DNA of 6,091 bases from Rubrobacter sp. (GTDB lineage: Bacteria > Actinomycetota > Rubrobacteria > Rubrobacterales > Rubrobacteraceae), in contig JADDPU010000274.1 in the NCBI GenBank assembly GCA_016781725.1, positions 1 to 6,091 of the forward strand, read 5' to 3'. Below, piece after piece: positions 1 through 6,091 of this stretch. Position 1 is the stretch's first letter, and every line of letters starts with the position of its first letter. The translations under genes and the position numbers were made by a program. The notes below the pieces were generated by a model that was given only the letters and a program-made list of their open reading frames with translations, was not told the DNA's origin and made no database searches.

Positions 1-22
1 CGAGCAGCCCTCTTGCGATCTA

Positions 23-3000
23 CTAGCGCGTAGGCACTTCCGCCTCCGCGGGTGAGCCTTCGGTGGTGGTTATGAGGTTCCGGATCTCGCGCAGCGCCAC
101 CGAGAGCGTCGAGAGGTCGAAGGTGCCGCTCGCGTTTATGTCCGAGAGGACCTGCAGGGAGCGCTTCACCGATCCCCGGTTCGTCTCGATCCAGGCCTCT
201 ATGCGTTCGTGAGCCTCCCTCTCTCCGGGGGCGTTGCGCAGTATCTCCGCCGTGAGCGCCGCCTGCTGGCCGTAGAGGTCGTCGCGCAGCGCGGAGCGGG
301 CGAGGGTTCGCCAGCGGTTGTCGCGGGGTAGGGCCTCCACGTGTCTGCGAAGCCAGTGCAGCTTGAGGCGGTCGCCTAAAGTGAAGTAGATCGCCGCGGC
401 GTCTTCGAGGGCAGAGCCCGTCGAGGCGGCCACGTCCACTATGTCCAAAGTGGAGAACATCGGGCCGAGGATGGCCGCGCGCCTCGCCAGCTCGTCAGGG
501 ACGTTCGCCCCGGCCAGCTTCTCGGCCGCCCGCCTGACGGCCTCGCGTTCGCCGTCGATCATGAGGTCGGGGATGCGCTCGGAGAGCTTCGTGGCGCCTT
601 CCGAGAAAAAGGAGATGGCGGCCTCGATATCCAGGGGCGAGCGGCGGTTGCGCAGCAGCCAGCGCGTCGTCCGCTCGACGAGCTTGCGCGCGTCGAGCAT
701 CATCCTGGTCTGTACCTCGGCCTCTACGCGGTTATCCAGAGACTCTATCCCGGACCACAGGTCGCGCAGGCCGAAGATCTCGCGGGCCGCGGTGTAGGCG
801 CGCGCTATCTCGGCGGCGGCCGCACCCGTCTCCTCTGAGAGGCGATAGGCGAAGGTGATACCGCACCTGTTGACCAGGCTGTTGGCGAGGTGGGTCGCCG
901 TGATCTCGCGGTGCAGCCGGTGCTCGTGGATTTGCTCAGCGAAGCGCTCGCGCAAGGGGGTAGGGAAGTAGCGCTCGAGCTCGCGCGAGAGGTAGGGGTC
1001 CTCCGGCGCGTCGGAGTCGAGAAGCTGCTGGTAGAGCGTGATCTTGGTATACGAGAGCAGGATCGCGAGCTCGGGCGCCGTCAACCCGCCGCCCTCGGAC
1101 TTCCGCTCGCCCAACGTCTCGCCGTCTGGCAAGAACTCGAGCTCCCGGTTCAGCCGCCCGGCATGCTCCAGGGCGTGGATGTAGCGGGCGTGGACGTCCA
1201 CCATCGAGTGGGCCTGCGCTTGGGCCTGGCTTATCGCCTGGGTCTGCTGGTAGTTGTCGTCAAGGACGAGGCTCCCGACCTCCTCGGTCATCCCGGACAG
1301 CAGCTCGTTGCGTTGTTTCTCGGTCATGTCGCCGGCCTCGACGACGGCGTCTAGCAGGATCTTGATGTTCACCTCGTGGTCCGAGGTGTCCACCCCGGCC
1401 GAGTTGTCCACGGCGTCCATGTAGATCCTGCCGCCCGAGAGCGCGTACTCGATGCGGCCTCTCTGGGTGAACCCGAGGTTTCCGCCCTCCCCGACAACGC
1501 GGCACCTGAGCTCGTTTCCGTCTACCCTCAATGCATCGTTGGTCCTGTCGCCGACCTCGGCGTTGCTCTCCGCAGCGGCCTTGACGTAGGTGCCGATGCC
1601 GCCGTTCCAGAGCAGATCCACCTCGGCCTTGAGCATCGCGTGTATCAGCTCGTTAGGCGTCAGCGACTCGTCCTCCACGCCGAGCATCTCCCGCACCTCT
1701 GGCGAGAGGGGGACGGACTTGGCCGTGCGCTCGAAGACGCCGCCACCCTCTGAGATGAGCTCCTGGTCGTAGTCCGTCCACGAGGAGCGCGGCAACTCGA
1801 AGAGCCTCTTGCGTTCCTCGAAGCTCGTCTCGGGGTCTGGGTCCGGGTCCAGAAAGATGTGCAGGTGGTTGAAGGCGCCAACGAGCTTTATGTGGCGGCT
1901 CAGGAGCATCCCGTTCCCGAAGACGTCGCCGGACATGTCGCCGATGCCGATGACCGTAAAGTCCTCGCTGGCCACGTCCTTGCCGAGCTCCCTGAAGTGG
2001 CGGCTGACCGACTCCCAGGCGCCGCGGGCCGTGATCCCCATAGCCTTGTGGTCGTAGCCGGCCGATCCGCCCGAGGCGAAGGCGTCGCCGAGCCAGAAGC
2101 CGTACTCGGCCGAGATGCCGTTAGCTATGTCCGAGAAGGTAGCTGTGCCCTTGTCCGCGGCGACGACGAGGTAGGGGTCGTCGCCGTCGTAGCGCACCAC
2201 CTCAGGCGGAGGGATTACCTCGTCGCCCGAGATGTTGTCGGTAATGTCGAGCATCCCCCGGATGAGCGTCTTGTAGCAGGCGACGACCTCCTCCATGAGG
2301 GCCTCGCGGCCGCCTTCGGCCGGCGGCCGCTTCACGACGAAGCCGCCCTTCGCGCCGACCGGGACTATGACGGCGTTCTTCACGGTCTGGGCCTTCATGA
2401 GGCCCAAGATCTCGGTCCGGAAATCCTCGCGCCGGTCGGACCAGCGGATGCCGCCGCGGGCGACCCCGCCGCCGCGCAGGTGGACCCCCTCCATGCGGGG
2501 GGAGTAGACGAAGATCTCGAAGCGGGGCAGCGGGAGAGGGAGGCCCGGTATCTTCTCGGGGTCTAGCTTGAAGGAGAGGTGGGGCTTCGGCCCGCCCTCG
2601 GGCGTGCTCTGGAAATAGTTGGTCCGCAGGGTCGCCAGAGTCACGTCGAGGAAGCTGCGCAGGATGCGGTCCTCGTCCAGGCTCACCACCGCGTCGAGGG
2701 CCGAGGAGATCTCGGCCTCGAGCCGCTCGCTCTGCGCCTGGACATCCTCCTTACCCGACGGGTCGAGGCGGGTCACGAAGAGGTCGACGAGGAGGCGCGC
2801 GATGTGGGGGTTGGCGACGAGGGTGTCCTCCATGTAGTCCTGGGAGAAAGTGGTCCCCGTCTGGCGCAGGTACTTGCAGTAGGCCCTGAGGACCGTGATC
2901 TCGCGCCACGTCATACGGGCCAGGAGGACGAGGCGGTTGAACCCGTCGTTCTCGACCGTTCCGCGCCAGGCGCGGGCGAAGGCGTCCTGGAAGATCCCCT

Positions 3001-4879
3001 TGACCTCGCCGGTTTGCAGGGCACCCCGCCCCGCGTGGACGAGGCCGAAGTCGTAGATCCAGACCGGAGGAGAGCCCGCTGGCTTCACCTCGTGCGGGCG
3101 CTCGTCGACGACCTCGACCCCCATGTCTTCGAGCAGGGGCAGTATCTCCGAGAGCGAGACCTGCTCGCCCAGCCTGAACAGCTTGAACCCGAGGAAGTCC
3201 TCGGGCTCCTCGAGCGGGTGGTAGAGGGTCATCTCTATGTCCTCCTCGGACCGGAGCGCCTCCATCCGCTGGATGTCGGAGACGGCGGTGCGGGCGAGGA
3301 AGCCGGCGCGGTAGCCTGGGGAGAAGGCGTCGCGGTACTTGTGGAAGAGCTCCGTGCCCCGCTCCTCGCCGCAGGACTCGATCAGGGCGTCGTAGAGGTT
3401 GTCCTTCCACGAGCGGACCGTCTCGACCAGGCGGGCCTCGATCTCGTCCTCGTCGTACTCTGGCGTCTCCCCTGGCTCGGTGTAGATGATGAAGTGCAAC
3501 CGCGCGAGGACCGACTCAGAGAGCCTGACGTTGAACTCCGTGTTCGCGCCGCCGAAAGCTCGCTGCAAAATCTCCTGCATCCTCTCGCGGACCTCGGTGT
3601 TGTAGCGGTCGCGCGGGACGAAGACCAGGCAGGAGAAGAAGCGCCCGTAGGTGTCGCGCCTGACGAAGATCCTGACGCGCTGGCGCTCCTGGAGGTGGAG
3701 TATGCCCATCACGACCTCGAAGAGCTCTTCCTTGGAGATCTGGAAAAGCTCGTCGCGCGGGTAGGTCTCGAGTATCTCTACCAGGTCCTTCTCGTTGTGG
3801 CTCCCCTCGGGGAAACCGGCCCGCTCGAGAACGTACCTGACCTTGCGCCGCACGAGCGGTATGTCGAAGGCGCTCGCGCTGTAGGCGGAGAAGGTGTAGA
3901 GCCCGAGGAAGCGCCGCTCTCCCGTCACCTCGCCCGAATCGTCGAACTTCTTGATCCCTACGTAGTCGAGGTACGAGGGCCGGTGGACCGTGGCCCGCGA
4001 GTTGGCCTTGGTCAGGTTGAGGAGCTTCGGAACGCGGGCGAGCCTGCGCGCCTCCGGCGGGAGCCTCGAGAAACTGCGGGAGACCGTCTCGGGACCGGTC
4101 TCCCGCAGGGTGCCGAGGCTCGAGCCGGCCACGGCGCAGAGGACGTCCTCCCCGTCCCGGGTGGTCAGGTCGTACTCGCGGTAGCCGAGGAAGGTGAAGT
4201 TGTCAGCGTCGAGCCACTCCAAGAAGGCGCGGGCCTCGTCGAGATCCTCCCGCTCCAAGGGCGGCGGGTTCTCCTCCAACCCGGCGACGATCTCCCTTCC
4301 CCTCTCGCGCATCAGGGGCCAGTCCTCGACTGCGGCCCGCACGTCGGCGAGGACCTTCTCGATGCACCTGCGCAGGCTCTCGAGGACCGCGGGCTCCGTC
4401 TGGCGGTCTACCTCGACGTGGATGACCGACTCGGAGAGGGCGTCCTCTTCGTCGGCATCGGGGGGTAGGATCTCGAGTAGCCGGCCCTCCGCGTCGCGGC
4501 GCACCTTTATCACCGGGTGGATCATGAGGTGGATGGCGTAGCCCTGGCGGTTTATCTCCATGCGGGTAGAGTCGACCAGGAAAGGCATGTCGTCGTTGAC
4601 CATCTCGACGACGGCGTGGGTGGATTGCCAGCCGTGCTCCTCGAACTGCGGGTTGTAGACCCGGATCTTCGCCTCACCGGGATTCCGCTGGCCGGCGAAG
4701 TTCCAGTGGGAGACCGCCGCCCCGTAGACGTCGATGGAGGAGCGGTCCTCCAGGTCCTCCGCGTCGATCCAACCGTAGTACTGGCGCGCGAACTCCTCCA
4801 CCTGCGATGCCTGATCCTCGGGCATCTGCTCCCTAACGCGGGTCAAGACCTTGTCGAGAAGTTCATCCTTGACTAGCAT
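23..4879 (-). CDS. gdh: NAD-specific glutamate dehydrogenase, large GDH180 (L_180) class
   Basis: This cytosolic enzyme oxidatively deaminates L-glutamate to 2-oxoglutarate and ammonium with NAD+, linking amino-acid catabolism to the TCA cycle. The 1618-residue length is normal for the family (about 1600-1650). The N-terminal half is the regulatory ACT-like part: MPFLVDS (about 98-104), NFTFLGYREY (227-236), YPRDELFQ (373-380) and VPRDRYN (421-427). The catalytic part begins near GGGVARGGIRW (803-813). It includes Lys829, Lys834 and the GAKGG lysine Lys844, which match the substrate and catalytic lysines of glutamate dehydrogenases. Next come ADKGTATFSD (to 917), DHKAMGITARGAW (943-955), the nucleotide-binding GIGDMSGDVFGNG (978-990), WNGGIGTYVK (1091-1100) and EGGNLGFTQRGRIEYA (1131-1146). 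A helical C-terminal domain follows. The ATG at 4877-4879 has GGAGGAG seven bases upstream; the stop is TAG at 23-25. No frameshift or missing key residue is seen. Large GDHs are often allosterically tuned by amino acids; the effector here cannot be read from sequence. The family call is very secure. Confidence 0.97.
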   Translation of the reverse strand: MLVKDELLDKVLTRVREQMPEDQASQVEEFARQYYGWIDAEDLEDRSSIDVYGAAVSHWNFAGQRNPGEAKIRVYNPQFEEHGWQSTHAVVEMVNDDMPFLVDSTRMEINRQGYAIHLMIHPVIKVRRDAEGRLLEILPPDADEEDALSESVIHVEVDRQTEPAVLESLRRCIEKVLADVRAAVEDWPLMRERGREIVAGLEENPPPLEREDLDEARAFLEWLDADNFTFLGYREYDLTTRDGEDVLCAVAGSSLGTLRETGPETVSRSFSRLPPEARRLARVPKLLNLTKANSRATVHRPSYLDYVGIKKFDDSGEVTGERRFLGLYTFSAYSASAFDIPLVRRKVRYVLERAGFPEGSHNEKDLVEILETYPRDELFQISKEELFEVVMGILHLQERQRVRIFVRRDTYGRFFSCLVFVPRDRYNTEVRERMQEILQRAFGGANTEFNVRLSESVLARLHFIIYTEPGETPEYDEDEIEARLVETVRSWKDNLYDALIESCGEERGTELFHKYRDAFSPGYRAGFLARTAVSDIQRMEALRSEEDIEMTLYHPLEEPEDFLGFKLFRLGEQVSLSEILPLLEDMGVEVVDERPHEVKPAGSPPVWIYDFGLVHAGRGALQTGEVKGIFQDAFARAWRGTVENDGFNRLVLLARMTWREITVLRAYCKYLRQTGTTFSQDYMEDTLVANPHIARLLVDLFVTRLDPSGKEDVQAQSERLEAEISSALDAVVSLDEDRILRSFLDVTLATLRTNYFQSTPEGGPKPHLSFKLDPEKIPGLPLPLPRFEIFVYSPRMEGVHLRGGGVARGGIRWSDRREDFRTEILGLMKAQTVKNAVIVPVGAKGGFVVKRPPAEGGREALMEEVVACYKTLIRGMLDITDNISGDEVIPPPEVVRYDGDDPYLVVAADKGTATFSDIANGISAEYGFWLGDAFASGGSAGYDHKAMGITARGAWESVSRHFRELGKDVASEDFTVIGIGDMSGDVFGNGMLLSRHIKLVGAFNHLHIFLDPDPDPETSFEERKRLFELPRSSWTDYDQELISEGGGVFERTAKSVPLSPEVREMLGVEDESLTPNELIHAMLKAEVDLLWNGGIGTYVKAAAESNAEVGDRTNDALRVDGNELRCRVVGEGGNLGFTQRGRIEYALSGGRIYMDAVDNSAGVDTSDHEVNIKILLDAVVEAGDMTEKQRNELLSGMTEEVGSLVLDDNYQQTQAISQAQAQAHSMVDVHARYIHALEHAGRLNRELEFLPDGETLGERKSEGGGLTAPELAILLSYTKITLYQQLLDSDAPEDPYLSRELERYFPTPLRERFAEQIHEHRLHREITATHLANSLVNRCGITFAYRLSEETGAAAAEIARAYTAAREIFGLRDLWSGIESLDNRVEAEVQTRMMLDARKLVERTTRWLLRNRRSPLDIEAAISFFSEGATKLSERIPDLMIDGEREAVRRAAEKLAGANVPDELARRAAILGPMFSTLDIVDVAASTGSALEDAAAIYFTLGDRLKLHWLRRHVEALPRDNRWRTLARSALRDDLYGQQAALTAEILRNAPGEREAHERIEAWIETNRGSVKRSLQVLSDINASGTFDLSTLSVALREIRNLITTTEGSPAEAEVPTR
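2306..2330. repeat. Short GC-rich inverted repeat inside the glutamate dehydrogenase gene
   Basis: GCGGCCGCC at 2306-2314 is inverted at 2322-2330 around a 7-base spacer. The arms also create two GCGGCCGC octamers 17 bases apart. It encodes part of the loop after the GAKGGF motif (around RPPAEGGREA, residues 851-860). It may only reflect GC-rich codons for Gly, Arg, Pro and Ala. Confidence 0.6.
4061..4121. repeat. Two-tier inverted repeat (hairpin) inside the glutamate dehydrogenase coding sequence
   Basis: An inner perfect 13-bp inverted repeat (CTGCGGGAGACCG at 4074-4086 with its complement at 4096-4108) flanks a 9-base loop. On the same axis, an outer 8-bp arm (GAGCCTCG at 4061-4068 with 4114-4121) is separated from the inner stem by a mostly unpaired 5-base internal loop on each side. 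In the mRNA it would form a GC-rich stem of 21 pairs. It encodes roughly residues 253-273, between NFTFLGYREY and the LTKANSRATVHRPSYLDYVG block. The repeat itself is certain; any function is unknown. Confidence 0.85.
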
Positions 4880-4886
4880 AGAGCTA

Positions 4887-4893
4887 CTCCTCC
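4887..4893 (-). promoter_or_regulatory. Ribosome binding site of the glutamate dehydrogenase gene
   Basis: On the minus strand this reads GGAGGAG, a near-perfect Shine-Dalgarno, separated by seven bases (4880-4886) from the ATG at 4877-4879. It fixes the start of the long reading frame and suggests efficient translation. Confidence 0.88.
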
Positions 4894-4918
4894 ACCGCTT
4901 CCTATTCCAGTAACAACG

Positions 4919-4924
4919 ATTCTA
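4919..4924 (-). promoter_or_regulatory. Candidate -10 box for the glutamate dehydrogenase gene
   Basis: The minus strand reads TAGAAT, one mismatch from TATAAT, in the only AT-richer stretch upstream of the gene. A start near 4912 would give a leader of about 33 bases carrying the GGAGGAG site. The expected -35 position (about 4942-4947) shows no consensus hexamer and is instead covered by the palindrome at 4941-4952, so an activator or alternative sigma factor may be needed. The box could also be chance. Confidence 0.38.
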
Positions 4925-4940
4925 ACCTACCCCGGTGCCC

Positions 4941-4952
4941 GGTTCGCGAACC
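4941..4952. promoter_or_regulatory. Perfect 12-bp palindrome, candidate operator between the divergent promoters
   Basis: GGTTCGCGAACC is identical to its own reverse complement, with no spacer. It covers the expected -35 region of the glutamate dehydrogenase promoter candidate and is centred about 45 bases upstream of the inferred start of the acyl-CoA dehydrogenase transcript. This placement suits a dimeric regulator acting on both genes. Just before it, CCCGGT occurs twice (4931-4936 and 4938-4943). No regulator gene is in the window, and I do not recognise the site as belonging to a named family. Confidence 0.42.
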
Positions 4953-4976
4953 AAGACCCCTAAGGACCGCCGCGCT

Positions 4977-4985
4977 TGCTATAGT
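4977..4985 (+). promoter_or_regulatory. Candidate extended -10 promoter for the acyl-CoA dehydrogenase gene
   Basis: TGCTATAGT matches the extended -10 form (TGn followed by TATAAT) with a single mismatch in the hexamer at 4980-4985. No good -35 is present at the expected place (4957-4962 reads CCCCTA), which is tolerated by extended -10 promoters. Transcription would begin near 4992 and give a leader of about 29 bases. This is a consensus match only; the start site is inferred. Confidence 0.5.
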
Positions 4986-5010
4986 CGTGGACAAGGTCAC
5001 CAGATTTCCC

Positions 5011-5016
5011 GGAGGA
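5011..5016 (+). promoter_or_regulatory. Ribosome binding site of the acyl-CoA dehydrogenase gene
   Basis: GGAGGA lies four bases before ATG 5021. Together with the in-frame TAG at 4982-4984 and the absence of any ATG, GTG or TTG in frame between them, it fixes the start codon. Confidence 0.87.
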
Positions 5017-5020
5017 TCGC

Positions 5021-6091
5021 ATGGACTTCGCACTCGGACCCGAGCAGCAGGAGATCAAGAGGCGGGCGGCGACGTTCGCCGACCGCGAGGTGGCCCCCCA
5101 CGCGGCGACCCTAGATCGCGAGGACCGGGTCCCGTTCGGGACGCTGCGGAAGATGGCCGAGGCCGGGTTCATGGGCCTGTGCGTGCCCGAAGAGTATGGG
5201 GGGGCTGGCTCCGACTTTCTCTCCTACTGCCTCCTGATAGAGGAGATCAGCCGCGCCGACGCCGGCGTCGGCGTGACGCTCGCGGTCCACACGAGCGCGG
5301 GGACGCTCCCCATCCTGATGTTCGGCACCGAGGAGCAGCAGGCGCGCTGGATACCCCCGCTGGCGAGAGGGGAGAGGATCGGGTGCTTCGCCCTAACCGA
5401 GCCCGAGACGGGCTCCGACGCCGCCGCGATCCAGACCAGGGCCGAGAGGGTGCCCGACGGCTACCGCATCAGCGGCCACAAGCAGTGGGTCACCAACGGC
5501 CGCGTCGCCGGGACGATGATCCTCTTCGCCCGGGCCCCCGAGGGTGTTACGGCCTTCGTGGTCTCTATGGACGCCGAGGGCATCTCCTTCGGCAAGCACG
5601 CCGAGAAGATGGGCGTCATCTCCGCCACCACCGACGACGTGCTCTTCGAGGACGTCTTCGTTCCGGAGGAGGACCGGCTCGGCGAGGAGGGGAGGGGGCT
5701 CAGGGTCGCGCTCGGCACCCTGGACACCGGCAGGATCGGGATAGCCGCGCAGGCCATAGGCATAGCCGAGGCCGCCTTCCGCTACGCCAAGGACTACGCC
5801 GCAGGGCGCACCACGTTCGGCAAGCCCATAGCAGAGCACCAGGCCATAGCCTTCAAGCTGGCCGATATGCAGACGAAGTTAAGGGCTGCCCGGCTCCTCA
5901 CCCACGAGGCGGCGTGGATGAAGGACCAGGGGAGGCGGCACACCGAGGCCGGCGCCCGTGCCAAGCTCTACGCCTCGCAGGTAGCCAACGAGGTCACCTA
6001 CGACGCGGTCCAGATCCTCGGCGGACGCGGATACATGAAGGACCACCCCGTCGAGCGCCACTACCGCGACGCGCGGGTCACGGAGATCTAC
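5021..6091 (+). CDS. Acyl-CoA dehydrogenase, short-chain (butyryl-CoA) type, 3' end cut by window
   Basis: This FAD-dependent enzyme forms the 2,3-trans double bond of an acyl-CoA and passes electrons to electron-transfer flavoprotein, the first step of beta-oxidation or branched-chain amino-acid breakdown. 357 codons are visible of the roughly 380 usual for the family. Visible motifs are VPEEYGGAG near residue 55, family signature 1 as ALTEPETGSDAAA (124-136), the flavin-contacting KQWVTNG (154-160), RTTFG (263-267), and signature 2 from Gln331 to Asp350 (QILGGRGY onward), which fits the family pattern fully. Gly237 in LDTGRIG stands where isovaleryl-type enzymes have their catalytic Glu, so the base should be the Glu of the later YEGT motif. 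The window ends at ...TEIY, one codon before it. The C-terminal third resembles mammalian short-chain acyl-CoA dehydrogenase (LADM, ERHYRDAR, TEIY). The start is firm: an in-frame TAG at 4982-4984 is followed by no other start codon before ATG 5021, which has GGAGGA just upstream. Exact chain-length or branched substrate is unresolved. Confidence 0.95.
   Translation, partial: MDFALGPEQQEIKRRAATFADREVAPHAATLDREDRVPFGTLRKMAEAGFMGLCVPEEYGGAGSDFLSYCLLIEEISRADAGVGVTLAVHTSAGTLPILMFGTEEQQARWIPPLARGERIGCFALTEPETGSDAAAIQTRAERVPDGYRISGHKQWVTNGRVAGTMILFARAPEGVTAFVVSMDAEGISFGKHAEKMGVISATTDDVLFEDVFVPEEDRLGEEGRGLRVALGTLDTGRIGIAAQAIGIAEAAFRYAKDYAAGRTTFGKPIAEHQAIAFKLADMQTKLRAARLLTHEAAWMKDQGRRHTEAGARAKLYASQVANEVTYDAVQILGGRGYMKDHPVERHYRDARVTEIY

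Noticed and set aside
1..22. Possible terminator for the glutamate dehydrogenase gene
   Set aside because: Only 22 bases lie past the stop codon and no stem or T-run is visible, so no claim can be made.
1841..1858. Short tandem repeat of GGGTCC-like units
   Set aside because: It encodes the DPDPDP stretch, which is a normal conserved part of large glutamate dehydrogenases, so it is explained by the protein.
1859..2566. A 235-codon plus-strand open frame opposite the catalytic domain
   Set aside because: It is another antisense shadow of the glutamate dehydrogenase gene, with composition-driven sequence and no recognised motif.
3188..3205. 8-bp inverted repeat (CCCGAGGA with TCCTCGGG) with a 2-base spacer inside the glutamate dehydrogenase gene
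   Set aside because: It is short, its loop is too tight for an RNA hairpin, and it is unremarkable in GC-rich coding sequence.
2579..4468. A 629-codon open frame on the plus strand opposite the glutamate dehydrogenase gene
   Set aside because: Its translation is low-complexity, rich in Glu, Leu, Val, Arg, Gly and Asp, with no recognisable domain. Long antisense open frames are expected opposite GC-rich genes, and the minus-strand frame has clear family motifs throughout.
5393..5839. A 148-codon minus-strand open frame within the acyl-CoA dehydrogenase gene
   Set aside because: It is opposite a frame with intact family signatures and has biased composition, so it is a shadow.

Overview
The window holds two divergently transcribed metabolic genes from a GC-rich bacterium. 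The minus strand carries a complete 1618-residue NAD-specific glutamate dehydrogenase of the large (GDH180, L_180) class. The plus strand carries the first 357 codons of a short-chain-type acyl-CoA dehydrogenase, cut off by the window edge. Both genes are GC-rich yet use the isoleucine codon ATA freely (seven times in the acyl-CoA dehydrogenase fragment alone), along with AGG for arginine. That mixture is unlike Streptomyces or Mycobacterium and fits a deep-branching actinobacterium such as Rubrobacter. This lineage call is an inference from codon habit and protein style, not from a marker gene.

Layout. Bases 1-22 lie beyond the stop of the glutamate dehydrogenase gene and show nothing. Bases 23-4879 (minus) are the glutamate dehydrogenase. 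Bases 4880-5020 are a 141-bp divergent intergenic region. It holds a strong Shine-Dalgarno for each gene, a TAGAAT -10-like box facing the dehydrogenase, an extended -10 box (TGCTATAGT) facing the acyl-CoA dehydrogenase, and a perfect 12-bp palindrome between the two promoters. Bases 5021-6091 (plus) are the acyl-CoA dehydrogenase, which stops one codon before the position where its family carries the catalytic glutamate.

Function. The first enzyme deaminates glutamate to 2-oxoglutarate and feeds the TCA cycle. The second performs the first oxidation of short or branched acyl-CoA esters, in beta-oxidation or amino-acid breakdown. Both are catabolic, so shared control through the palindrome is plausible but unproven.

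I see no mobile element, RNA gene, CRISPR array, defence system or other undescribed multi-gene system. The most unusual structural signals are a two-tier inverted repeat inside the glutamate dehydrogenase coding sequence (4061-4121) and the intergenic palindrome (4941-4952).
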